Source: Maribacter arcticus (GTDB lineage Bacteria > Bacteroidota > Bacteroidia > Flavobacteriales > Flavobacteriaceae). From it: a stretch of 64,000 bases of DNA. The notes below the pieces were generated by a model. The model was not told where the DNA came from, ran no database searches, and saw nothing but the letters and a program-made list of their open reading frames with translations. The translations under genes and the position numbers were made by a program. Positions within the stretch are counted from its first letter, which is position 1; every line of letters begins with the position of its first letter. This document shows positions 16,440 to 23,849 of this stretch, piece by piece. The stretch spans positions 1-64,000 of the forward strand of contig NZ_FUYL01000013.1 of the NCBI RefSeq assembly GCF_900167935.1, read 5' to 3'.

Positions 16440-17172
16440 TGGTATGTGATTCAACTTGTTTAATAATGGTTTCGAGTTTCTTTAGCTCTATTAAGTATCT
16501 ATCTATTCGATACATAAAATCATCGATTAAATTTTCGTAAACCAAATCATCAAAAATAGCTTGTTTGTTCTTTTTGAATTTACTGGGTTCTTTCCAATTT
16601 AAATTTCCATATTGGTCTAAATCTTTGAAAACATAGTTTTGGGTCAAGTATGGTGTAAGGTCGCTGACCAGTTTTCGATTACAGTCTAAGTAGCGTTCTT
16701 CGGCTACGTTTAATACACGGGTCCAGTCAAATAGGGTATTCTTTAAAGAATCACTTTGAATAATATCTAGTTTGCCAGATGATAAGAGTTCTTGCAATAC
16801 ATTCTCTGATGGGCTATATCTATCAAATTCTAAACTATTAAAAATTAGGCTATCGATATTTTGTGTACTCAAAAATAAGTCGTCTTTAGCAAATAGTTCC
16901 ATTAATGAATAATTGGCCTCATAACAATTAGAAACCGTATGGATAAGCTGTTTTATACTAGCTTGATTTGCTTTGTTTTCTTGTGCTAGATTTTTTAGAA
17001 CGCCCTGCTCTAGTTTTATTTCTTTTTGGTTTTCGTTCCAATTATTAATCTGAAGCGCTATCAAAATCCCAATAACAACAAGTACAATCTCTCCTATGGC
17101 ATATAGGAAATATTTACTGAACTTGTTTTCAGTTAGTAATCTTTGTCTAATTTTTCTAAAGAATTTTATCAT
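16432..17172 (-). CDS. DUF6090 family membrane protein (copy 4)
   Basis: The product is 246 residues with the same head as copy 3 (MIKFFRKIRQRLLTENKFSK, helix about 25-44, NNWNENQKEIK). The extracytoplasmic part has long heptad-like helices and a SPSENVLQELLSSGKL segment found in several DUF6090 proteins (compare SVATTSLSELVSSGGY in copy 1). It overlaps copy 3 by 8 bases and is first in the pair. A compact attC-like site lies 37 bases upstream. Function unknown; the pairing suggests the two might form a hetero-oligomer, which is inference. Confidence 0.85.
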   Translation of the reverse strand: MIKFFRKIRQRLLTENKFSKYFLYAIGEIVLVVIGILIALQINNWNENQKEIKLEQGVLKNLAQENKANQASIKQLIHTVSNCYEANYSLMELFAKDDLFLSTQNIDSLIFNSLEFDRYSPSENVLQELLSSGKLDIIQSDSLKNTLFDWTRVLNVAEERYLDCNRKLVSDLTPYLTQNYVFKDLDQYGNLNWKEPSKFKKNKQAIFDDLVYENLIDDFMYRIDRYLIELKKLETIIKQVESHTND

Positions 17173-17208
17173 TGGTTAGCGGTTAGTCCCAATAGCTATC
17201 GGGTGAAT

Positions 17209-17259
17209 CACAACGGTTTATATAAGTGGTCGTTTTAATGCCACTTATACATTGTTGTG
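17209..17259 (-). repeat. attC-like site 11 (51 bp, near-perfect)
   Basis: This is the clearest site in the window. On the minus strand: CACAAC, AATG, TATAAGTGG, an 11-base loop, CCACTTATA, TAAACC, GTTGTG. The outer boxes (6 bp) and inner arms (9 bp) pair perfectly. The unequal spacers (4 and 6 bases) are the asymmetry that lets an integron integrase pick one strand of a folded attC. Confidence 0.8.
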
Positions 17260-17280
17260 GGTTGTTTTTTTCTAACTTTT

Positions 17281-17604
17281 TCAAATCATTACTTCACTGA
17301 TTTGAACAACAGGTTCAATATTTGTGAAATTAGGAAGATCTCCCATGATTTTTTCCGCATTCGGACCAAATGAACTCTGAAATGAATCCATGGAAGCAAA
17401 ATATAAATTTCCCATTGCTGCATAAGCCGCGGTTGACCCAGGTTCACCTCCACCAAGTCCTTTTTCAACGGTTGCAGCCTTTACAGAATCCCCTAATAAT
17501 TCACCAACCATTCGTACATGTTGGTTACAATAATAATCCATATCAAAATTTTTGCCTTCTCCGTTAGGATACAAAACGCTTACTTTAATCATACCTTTTT
17601 CCAT
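17281..17604 (-). CDS. EthD-family small protein
   Basis: The product is 107 residues, or 103 if it starts at Met 5 (MIKVSVLYPNGEGKNFD). It has the dimeric alpha-beta-barrel pattern of EthD proteins: KVSVLYPN strand, FDMDYYCNQHVRMVGELLG, and later AAMGNLYFASMDSFQSSFG with the closing strand NIEPVVQISEVM. EthD relatives act as small oxygenases or accessory proteins of ether and aromatic degradation, but most members have no known reaction. It is a single ORF between attC-like sites 11 and 12, the size of a typical gene cassette. Confidence 0.85.
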   Translation of the reverse strand: MEKGMIKVSVLYPNGEGKNFDMDYYCNQHVRMVGELLGDSVKAATVEKGLGGGEPGSTAAYAAMGNLYFASMDSFQSSFGPNAEKIMGDLPNFTNIEPVVQISEVMI

Positions 17605-17722
17605 AATAGTTTGTTTTAAATTTATTTACTCATTTGGTATTTCAGTAACACTCCATTTTTTTAATGGTTTCTGAATATATAATGCTCTTTTTACTATTTT
17701 TAAGTATATCATTTTTGAATTA

Positions 17723-17854
17723 CCCAAAACGGTTAGTATAAGAATAGTAGCCAACTGTGGAACTCAAATCTTTAAATTTTGATAAAGTTGAATCGGGCTA
17801 CAACCTCTGAATTTACTACTGTATCGGCTATTATTTTCATACATTGTTAGCGGC
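17723..17854 (-). repeat. attC-like site 12
   Basis: On the minus strand it starts CGCTAAC-AATG-TATGAAAATAATAGCC and ends GGCTACTATTCTTATAC-TAACC-GTTTTGG. The inner arms pair over about 17 bp with three mismatches. The last box (GTTTTGG) does not match the first (CGCTAAC), as expected if the final bases came from the neighbouring cassette. Confidence 0.7.
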
Positions 17855-17859
17855 AGTTT

Positions 17860-18792
17860 TTAATTGGTAGATCCAAATTCAAGTTGTCTTTTGTATTCAT
17901 CGGATGAGAAGTGACCCTTTGAATCTTTGATCAAATTTCCTTCACTCATGGTCCAAGTTTCATATCCATTGATATTCACTTTATGACCTTTTCCGTTAGG
18001 GTCTGCATCTGTTCCCGTCAAAGTCCAGTGAAATTCTACTCCATTGGTCTTATGTACCAAGCTATCAAAACTCACATTCATGTCAGGGAATTGTGTCATA
18101 AAACTTTGGGCGACATCCGAAATAGCATTTCTCCCTAGAGCAGGATCTCCGTCATTTACTTGTAACGCTCCACCTTCTTCAAAAAACATAGCAACAAACT
18201 CTGGTCGCTTACTGCCCCAGACCTGGGCATAGGTGTGTGCAAATAGATTCAGATTAAATTTTCTTTCTTCTTCCGGCAATGGATGAACCGTCCATGCTAT
18301 GCTCTGAAGTTTCCAATCGTCTTTTTCTTTGATCATTAACAGGTTGTTTACTTCTCTACTTTTTGGGACGCCAAATTGAGAAACAAAGGTCTCTGCTTTT
18401 ACCATCGCCAAGCGGTCTTCAGAAACATAGATATCAAATCCTTCGGCTATTTCTGCAATAGGTTTTGGATTCTTATTTTCTACTATTTTGCGCAAATACT
18501 CTTTAATAGTTAGCTCTTTATTCATCCAAGCGCCATCTTGTAAATAGGTCAATCCTATGGTAGCGTTATTTGTGGCCAAATCACCTAGTTCTCGTGCGTT
18601 TTTGTTTCCAACAGCTATCAATATTTTCTCTAGTACAGCTGTGATATCTTCGTCTTCATTTGATTCGGGATGTATTGTTTTGGATGTAGTTTTATCACTT
18701 ATTTGTGTTTTATCTTGATTGAATTGACAACTCACAATTAGGATAGACATTAAAAACATTGATAAAATGAGAAATCTTGAATTTTTACTCAT
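17860..18792 (-). CDS. Lipoprotein with two SnoaL/NTF2-like domains
   Basis: The product is 310 residues. The lipoprotein signal (MSKNSRFLILSMFLMSILIVSC, Cys 22) is followed by two cone-fold modules, about 45-165 (EDITAVLEKILIAVGNKNAREL, DWKLQSIAWTVHPLP) and about 180-305 (GSKRPEFVAMFFEEGGALQV, MTQFPDMNVSFDSLVHKTNG, GYETWTMSEGNLIKDSKGHF). Such folds bind small molecules or act as isomerases; the substrate is unknown. It is a single gene between attC-like sites 12 and 13, and its stop is 5 bases from site 12. Confidence 0.8.
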   Translation of the reverse strand: MSKNSRFLILSMFLMSILIVSCQFNQDKTQISDKTTSKTIHPESNEDEDITAVLEKILIAVGNKNARELGDLATNNATIGLTYLQDGAWMNKELTIKEYLRKIVENKNPKPIAEIAEGFDIYVSEDRLAMVKAETFVSQFGVPKSREVNNLLMIKEKDDWKLQSIAWTVHPLPEEERKFNLNLFAHTYAQVWGSKRPEFVAMFFEEGGALQVNDGDPALGRNAISDVAQSFMTQFPDMNVSFDSLVHKTNGVEFHWTLTGTDADPNGKGHKVNINGYETWTMSEGNLIKDSKGHFSSDEYKRQLEFGSTN

Positions 18793-18810
18793 AATTTGTT
18801 CGATTTATTG

Positions 18811-18966
18811 CCGCTAACAATTGTATATAGTAACAAGTACGTATTTTACCCAATAGCAAGGAGTATAGGTAATCGTACTTATATCTATTTTAAAATTAAC
18901 AAGGCTAAAGTGGTAGGGGGAGTATACTTTTCTTAGTCTACTGCAAGATAAAGAAGTTTGAGGTTC
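18811..18966 (-). repeat. attC-like site 13, core-bearing subfamily copy B
   Basis: The gene-proximal end on the minus strand is CTATATAC-AATT-GTTAGCGG. It has the same internal hairpin and core as site 10 (AAGTACG..CGTACTT; CTAAAGTGGTAGGGGGAGT; TAGTCTACTGCAAGATA). The distal box has decayed (GTTTGAGG). Confidence 0.55.
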
Positions 18967-19522
18967 AGTGTATTATGGCTTACAATAAAGTTGTTAGAAA
19001 AAACTAATTCTTAAGTTAAGAAATTGGAGAGGGTGTTCAGGTGTTGTGGGAGATGGTGACATACGAGTTCTCGATACATTTTTTAGAACCGCTTCGCTTA
19101 TCTAAAAAACATTCGAATTGACAACCTGACTTTAAACAAAAGGCTAACAAGAGTTGAACAAAGAACGTATGGCCAGTTCGAGTGTTTTCTGCAAGAAAAT
19201 GTATCGAGAACAGGTTTGGAACACGTTAGCTTCTCGATACAAATTTTCTTGTACTTCGTAAATTTTCTCGAAGTGACAATAGTACTTAAATTGAAAAGGT
19301 TAACAAGAGCTGAATGTAAAACGCATTGTCTGTTAGCGTATTTTTTTCTTGAAGTGAAACGAAAGAAAAAAGCGTATCGAGAACCTTTGGTACACGTATG
19401 CTTCTCGATACGCTCTTCCACGGCGGGCATTTAGGTTTTGCAGGTAGGCGGTAAAATGAAAATCTTAAAAGATTTTCATACGTAAGCTTGCACTAGCACT
19501 TCATTTTATAGGGTGTTAAGTT
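18967..19522. repeat. Gene-free stretch of dispersed repeats and attC remnants
   Basis: It contains two decayed copies of the 104-bp repeat family (TTCTCGATAC at 19072 and 19230, GTATCGAGAAC at 19201 and 19376) and the leader GAGAGGGTGTT..GGTGTTGTGGGAG that also precedes the copies at 13080 and 20410. At its end (19498-19516) is an attC-like terminal box, TTCATTTTATAGGGTGTTAAG, matching the ends of sites 2 and 4. I see no gene; the open frames here are built of repeats. Confidence 0.65.
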
Positions 19523-19837
19523 TTAGTGGTTTTGAATTTTCCCAAGAATACTTTCTATAGCGGTTTTTATTTTATCAATAGCACCTTTTACAGCACTTTC
19601 CATAGTGTCTGCTTGATTAGTAATAGCAATGGGATTTCGGCCCTCTAATCTAGCTTCTAGAAGACACGAGATATCATTAAAGCCGTCTTTGCTTCCATTC
19701 TCATCTTTCAAATGAACCTCTACTCTAGTAATATGAGCGTCGAACCTTTGTAATGCCTCTGCAATTTGGGAAGAAAAAAAATCGGCACTTCTTTGTTCGC
19801 CGTTTAGGTTTTTATCTGTATTTATTTGTATTGTCAT
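19523..19837 (-). CDS. HPF/RaiA-family ribosome-associated protein
   Basis: The product is 104 residues, the length of short HPF/YfiA proteins. The double-stranded-RNA-binding-like fold is recognisable: a first strand MTIQINTDKNL, helix FFSSQIAEALQRFDAHITRV, strand VEVHLKDENG, CLLEARLEGRNPIAITNQA and helix VKGAIDKIKTAIESIL. These proteins bind the 30S decoding region and hibernate ribosomes. This one is variant (acidic KDENGSKDGF insertion), so another nucleic-acid role is possible. It follows the small ORF at 19850 with a 12-base gap, so the two are probably one transcript. A fragment of a duplicate is at 13402-13480. Confidence 0.8.
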   Translation of the reverse strand: MTIQINTDKNLNGEQRSADFFSSQIAEALQRFDAHITRVEVHLKDENGSKDGFNDISCLLEARLEGRNPIAITNQADTMESAVKGAIDKIKTAIESILGKIQNH

Positions 19838-19849
19838 ATGTGTCGTTTT

Positions 19850-20053
19850 TTAATGCTTATTTGAATAGGTTTCTAAAATATTATTTAGAGAATCTAAATA
19901 CGCTTTTAGTGCTTTGTTATTTACTTCTTTTTCCGTTTTTAACGGGAAGTTTCTTGGTATTTCATTTATGTATTTGACCAGTTCTGGATGTTCCTCTTGA
20001 ATTTTTAGGGTTGTCAATCGGATATTTTCATTAAGGTCATTTTGAGATTCCAT
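19850..20053 (-). CDS. Small hypothetical protein upstream of the HPF-like gene
   Basis: The product is 67 residues, charged and helical, with no membrane segment (LTTLKIQEEHPELVKYINEI, then KALKAYLDSLNNILETY). I do not recognise it. The 12-base gap to the HPF-like gene and the shared strand support its being real and co-expressed. It could be a stress-related partner, but only position suggests this. Confidence 0.6.
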   Translation of the reverse strand: MESQNDLNENIRLTTLKIQEEHPELVKYINEIPRNFPLKTEKEVNNKALKAYLDSLNNILETYSNKH

Positions 20054-20563
20054 TTTCTATGATTTTTAATCCCTTTTATGTTTTGTCAAAGAGATTGTTA
20101 TTTCTCTTTTTTTAGCAATTATTATTTTTCGTTTTGTTGTTTTTTTATGGTTGGCTTATCAATGTTATACTCTTTGTTTAGTTGGTTGATATTGCCAGTC
20201 GGATTTGTTGGATTAGTTTGTTCTTTTGTTCTTTTGAATTTCTTTCTATCATTAATTATTCCCATGTTTGTTGTTTTAATTGTTCATTCATAGTATACAG
20301 CTTTAATACTTGAACTTTACCAATACTATCTTAAAATCAATAACTTATACTAAAATGGCTTCACTATTAACGACACCGTTGAGGTTAAGTTCAGCGCCTA
20401 TTTTTTTATCACGAAATTGGTGAGGGTATTTTTAGGTGTTGTGGGAGATGGTGATAAACAAGTTCTCGATACTAATTTACTTGTACCTCGTAAATTCACT
20501 CGTAGTGATTATATGTTAGAACTAGCGATAGAGTATATACGGTTTTGGGCAATCGTTTTTGTC
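20054..20563. other. Gene-free stretch, mostly repeat debris
   Basis: The first 230 bases are very T-rich and give only a spurious hydrophobic frame. From 20420 to 20515 there is a decayed copy of the 104-bp repeat family (AGTTCTCGATACTAATTT, CGTAAATTCACTCGTAGTGA), preceded by the usual GGTGAGGGTATTTTTAGGTG leader. No gene or RNA was recognised. Confidence 0.55.
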
Positions 20564-20830
20564 TTATTTTTTAGATTTCCAATACGCATCAGCTTCCTTC
20601 TCCATCTTTTCTAATCTTGTATAGTAGTCTGGGAATTCTTTAAGATGCGCCCAAGCAATCTTTCCTGTCAAGCTTTTGTCATTGTTTGTAACATTGGTTT
20701 CAGGATATCTTGTTCCATGCTCAAATTCAACATTTAAACCCATTGTGAATTCTTCAAGGTTGATTTCATTCCAGTCAATGCCAAGGTCTGTACCGATTTG
20801 TTTCGCATCTGCTAAATTTAATTTTTCCAT
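20564..20830 (-). CDS. DUF5661 family protein
   Basis: The product is 88 residues. It has the family pattern: an N-terminal helix with DAKQIGTDLGIDW, then FTMGLNVEFEHGTRYPETNV, TGKIAWAHLKEFPDYYTRLE and a short charged tail. The conserved His in EHG and AHL and the Glu residues could bind metal, but no function is established. The closest relatives are often found in mobile regions of aquatic bacteria. A fused attC-like box (CCCAACGTTGTTGTGG, 20855-20871) lies just upstream. Confidence 0.85.
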   Translation of the reverse strand: MEKLNLADAKQIGTDLGIDWNEINLEEFTMGLNVEFEHGTRYPETNVTNNDKSLTGKIAWAHLKEFPDYYTRLEKMEKEADAYWKSKK

Positions 20831-20920
20831 ATTTTTAATTTTTTAAAATGTTGCCCAACGTTGTTGTGGCGAGTTTTTATAGAGATCAATAAATTAACTA
20901 AATCAAGAAATGACGTTCTA

Positions 20921-21733
20921 TTAATCTTTATACCGAGGTGCACGCTTTTCCATTGTGGCTTTGAATGCTTCTGTAAGATCTTCTGAAATGAGCATGGCGG
21001 CATTCCAAGTAGACATATAGTTAAGCGCATCATCAACAGAATGGTCTCTCGTATATAGCAATACTTCCTTAGTTCCTCGAATAGACAATGGAGATTTAGA
21101 AGCAATGGTTGTGGCTTTTTCCATAATGCCTTCCATTAATGCCTCTCTCGAAGCATAACATTGATTTACAAGTCCAATAATTTTCGCTTCATTTCCAAAT
21201 ACTTGCCTTCCAGTATATGCCATTTCGGCTGCCATACCTGGTGATATTATTTTTGGAAGACGTTGCAAGGTTCCGATATCAGCTACCATTCCTAAGTCAA
21301 TTTCCTTAATAGTAAAATAGGCATCTTCGCTACAGTAACGCATATCGCAAGCAGAAACAATATCTACACCGCCACCAATACATCCTTGATGAATGGCAGC
21401 AAGTACTGGTTTAGAACAATTTTCGATGGCACTGATTGCCTTTTGCAATGTTTTTACCAAACCTCTAATCTTTTCACTTCGCCTTCCAGAACAGGAAATT
21501 TCTTGAAGTTTGGCAACAGACATTAATAACTCCAAATCAATTCCAGCGCAAAAATGCTTTCCTTCACCTTTAAGCACAATAACCCTAACTTCATTAGTAG
21601 TAGAAAGCGTATCAAAAATATTTTGCATTTCTATCCATGCTTCCATGTGAAGCGCATTTGATTTTTCTGGTCTATTGAATGCAACCTGTGCGATTTTATT
21701 ATCGATGTCAACTTTAAAATAATTGTACTTCAT
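20921..21733 (-). CDS. Enoyl-CoA hydratase/isomerase family, dienoyl-CoA isomerase-like
   Basis: The product is 270 residues with the full crotonase fold: AFNRPEKSNALHMEAW, the oxyanion-hole loop GEGKHFCAGIDLELL and IHQGCIGGGVDIVSACD. The segment EIDLGMVADIGTLQRLPK matches delta3,5-delta2,4-dienoyl-CoA isomerases (ECH1 type), in which the Glu and Asp of this loop are catalytic. This would shift double bonds during breakdown of unsaturated fatty acids in the cytoplasm. No other beta-oxidation gene is adjacent. The start at 21733 is followed upstream by a core-bearing repeat. Confidence 0.85.
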   Translation of the reverse strand: MKYNYFKVDIDNKIAQVAFNRPEKSNALHMEAWIEMQNIFDTLSTTNEVRVIVLKGEGKHFCAGIDLELLMSVAKLQEISCSGRRSEKIRGLVKTLQKAISAIENCSKPVLAAIHQGCIGGGVDIVSACDMRYCSEDAYFTIKEIDLGMVADIGTLQRLPKIISPGMAAEMAYTGRQVFGNEAKIIGLVNQCYASREALMEGIMEKATTIASKSPLSIRGTKEVLLYTRDHSVDDALNYMSTWNAAMLISEDLTEAFKATMEKRAPRYKD

Positions 21734-21751
21734 AATTCGGTTTTTAATTCA

Positions 21752-21890
21752 CTACAACAATAGTGTAAAGTAATACATACGTATAGCCCCCAATATCAAG
21801 GAATATAGTTAGTAGTATGTATATTTTTTAGCTAAATACGCTAAAGTGTAGGGGGAGTGTGTTTTACATGAACCACTGTAAGATAACGAA
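21752..21890 (-). repeat. Core-bearing attC-like element, copy C
   Basis: The plus-strand start CTACAACAATAGTGTAAAG resembles an attC end. The internal hairpin is ATACATAC..GTATGTAT, and the core CTAAAGTGTAGGGGGAGTGT is followed by ACTGTAAGATA. The far box is not recognisable. It fills the gap between the isomerase and the MFS gene. Confidence 0.5.
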
Positions 21891-21892
21891 CA

Positions 21893-23077
21893 TTATGCTT
21901 CATTTCTCACAGTTTCAGGTTTAGGAATTGTTAAGATGTATAAAATAACAAGTAGTGTTGCTAATGCAGAAACTAAAAAAGTCATTGTCGCACCAAACTG
22001 AAACCATATTAGGCCAGCTAATGAGCTAGCTAACATGGTGCAAATGCTCTGAAATCCTGAAAATGTTCCAATTGCTGTTGCAGTATCTTTTTTGTCTGTT
22101 ATATTTGAAATCCACGCTTTTGAAATACCTTCTGTTGCCGACGCATAGATGCCGTAAAGAAAGAACAGCACGAAAAACATAAACAGATTTGTGTTCGCTG
22201 ACATACCAAAATAGACCACTGAAAATAAGACAAGGCCAATTACAAATACCTTTTTCAATCCGATTTTGTCGGCAATGATGCCAATTGGAAAAGCAAACAA
22301 AGCATAAATGAGATTGTAAAAAATATAAACTCCGATGACCATAGTGTCATCAAGGCCCGATTGTTTTGCTTTTAAAAGTAGAAAAACGTCAGAACTATTG
22401 AAAAGTGTAAAAGCAAGAAGCCCTATGACTAATTTTTTGTATGCTATTGGACTTGTTTTCCAATAGGTAAGAAACGAAAAAAACGGAGTAGCAACTTTTG
22501 GTTTATGGTCATCACCGCTTTTCTCTTTCAATAAAAAAGAGGCCAATACGGCAAGCATGCCAGGTATAAAGGCAATAAAAAAAAGTGTTTTGTAGTTCTC
22601 TGGATTATAATATAAATAGAGCAACGCTAAAGAAGGCCCTATTACTGCACCCAACGTATCCATGGAACGATGAAAGCCAAAAACTTTACCTTTTGTTGCT
22701 GTGGTTGCTTCGTCTGAAAGTATGGCGTCTCTTGCTCCTGTTCTAATTCCTTTTCCGAAACGGTCAATAGTTCGAGCAAAGAAAATCCAAAGTGGATAAA
22801 TAAAAATTGCCATCATTGGTTTTGAAATTGCACTAAAAGCATAGCCAATTTGCACGAATGGAACTCTTTTTCCTGAATGGTCTGAGCGTTTACCGAAATA
22901 CCCTTTGCTTAAACCTGCTGTAGCTTCTGCCACTCCTTCAAGTATGCCAATTAGTACAATAGAAAAACCAATTGATTTTAAGTAAATCGGCATGATTGGA
23001 TATAACATTTCGCTGGCGGTGTCTGTAAACAAACTAACCAATGATAAAATCCAAACCGTCTTTGTTATATATTTCAC
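21893..23077 (-). CDS. MFS transporter
   Basis: The product is 394 residues with 12 hydrophobic helices in two halves separated by a charged loop near 190 (KEKSGDDHKPKV). The loop between helices 2 and 3 has the MFS signature form (GYFGKRSDHSGKRVPF). The N-terminus, SLVSLFTDTASEMLYPIMPIY, is typical of a group of drug/H+ antiporter-like proteins in many bacteria. The substrate cannot be read from sequence. It is followed 22 bases downstream of a GNAT gene on the same strand, so the two could be one transcript. Confidence 0.88.
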   Translation of the reverse strand: MKYITKTVWILSLVSLFTDTASEMLYPIMPIYLKSIGFSIVLIGILEGVAEATAGLSKGYFGKRSDHSGKRVPFVQIGYAFSAISKPMMAIFIYPLWIFFARTIDRFGKGIRTGARDAILSDEATTATKGKVFGFHRSMDTLGAVIGPSLALLYLYYNPENYKTLFFIAFIPGMLAVLASFLLKEKSGDDHKPKVATPFFSFLTYWKTSPIAYKKLVIGLLAFTLFNSSDVFLLLKAKQSGLDDTMVIGVYIFYNLIYALFAFPIGIIADKIGLKKVFVIGLVLFSVVYFGMSANTNLFMFFVLFFLYGIYASATEGISKAWISNITDKKDTATAIGTFSGFQSICTMLASSLAGLIWFQFGATMTFLVSALATLLVILYILTIPKPETVRNEA

Positions 23078-23099
23078 TTTATAATTATTGAATTTTGGT

Positions 23100-23657
23100 T
23101 TAATTCGAACTACTATAAAATTCTTTTAATGAATTGAATTTTTCTTTAGTCAGTACATAGCTATTCAGCTCAACATCTAAATGAATCCAACCTACAGGAT
23201 TTGGTCTTACAGCATGCATAAATTCAAAGCCGAGCTTGGGAATAATTACATTTGGCGCAATATTTTTGGCATATGGCTCACAAAACAATTTGGACAACTT
23301 GAAAAGCTCAAAGTATCTTTTTATGGAAAGTTTTAACATGGGTATACCCACACCTTTTTTCGTGTTTTCGTGATCCCATAAATGTAAATGTATTTCTGCT
23401 TCTTGGCCGTACTTAATCTTGTTTATATTTGAATGGCCCACAGCGGTACCGTCAACGATCCAAATAATATAAAAAAGTTGTTTATCCTCAATAGGCTTAT
23501 CAAATTCCTCTTGAAGTATATGTAGCAATTTAATTTTATCTGGTAATTTATTTGGGTCAACGCCCATGTTTAACCAATATTCATTGGGTTTGCTTGTAAA
23601 ATAGTTCGCGATTTGAATTAAATCTGCTTGTGTTGCCTCCCTAATGCTAAAATTCAT
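23100..23657 (-). CDS. GNAT-family N-acetyltransferase
   Basis: The product is 185 residues. The GNAT fold is visible: N-terminal IREATQADLIQIANYF, acceptor strand FYIIWIVDGTAVGHSNINKI, the acetyl-CoA loop region (ENTKKGVGIPMLKLSIKRYF, where KKGVG stands in for the usual Q/RxxGxG/A) and FCEPYAKNIAPNVIIPKLGF. The C-terminus is RimJ/RimL-like. The acceptor is unknown. It precedes the MFS gene by 22 bases on the minus strand. Confidence 0.8.
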   Translation of the reverse strand: MNFSIREATQADLIQIANYFTSKPNEYWLNMGVDPNKLPDKIKLLHILQEEFDKPIEDKQLFYIIWIVDGTAVGHSNINKIKYGQEAEIHLHLWDHENTKKGVGIPMLKLSIKRYFELFKLSKLFCEPYAKNIAPNVIIPKLGFEFMHAVRPNPVGWIHLDVELNSYVLTKEKFNSLKEFYSSSN

Positions 23658-23720
23658 TCGTACTGTACTTTTTTATCTAATCCTGTAAAGAAAATAGGTT
23701 TTTAAGGAGCCTAATTTAGA

Positions 23721-23806
23721 AAATAAAGACTCAACCTGCCTGCCAGGGAAGCAGGTTTATTCTCGACCCACATCTTTAGTCTAATTTTCCGAAATAATTT
23801 TATCAT
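23721..23806 (-). pseudogene. Dead DUF6090 gene start
   Basis: The minus strand from ATG 23806 encodes MIKLFRKIRLKM, the exact DUF6090 head, then leaves the family and hits a stop after 31 codons. No membrane helix follows. It lies 5' of the GNAT gene, in the same relation as the other broken heads near 2,950 and 26,420. Confidence 0.65.
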
Positions 23807-23849
23807 TTGGGTATTGGTTGGTTTTAATAGCTATGGTTGTATGGGTATT

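Noticed and set aside
19098-19430. 110-residue minus-strand frame and a 72-residue plus-strand frame
   Set aside because: Both run through decayed copies of the 104-bp repeat and have repetitive low-information translations; no family features.
20078-20293. 71-residue plus-strand hydrophobic frame
   Set aside because: It arises from T-rich DNA (Phe/Leu/Cys strings), opposes the local gene direction and has no motif.
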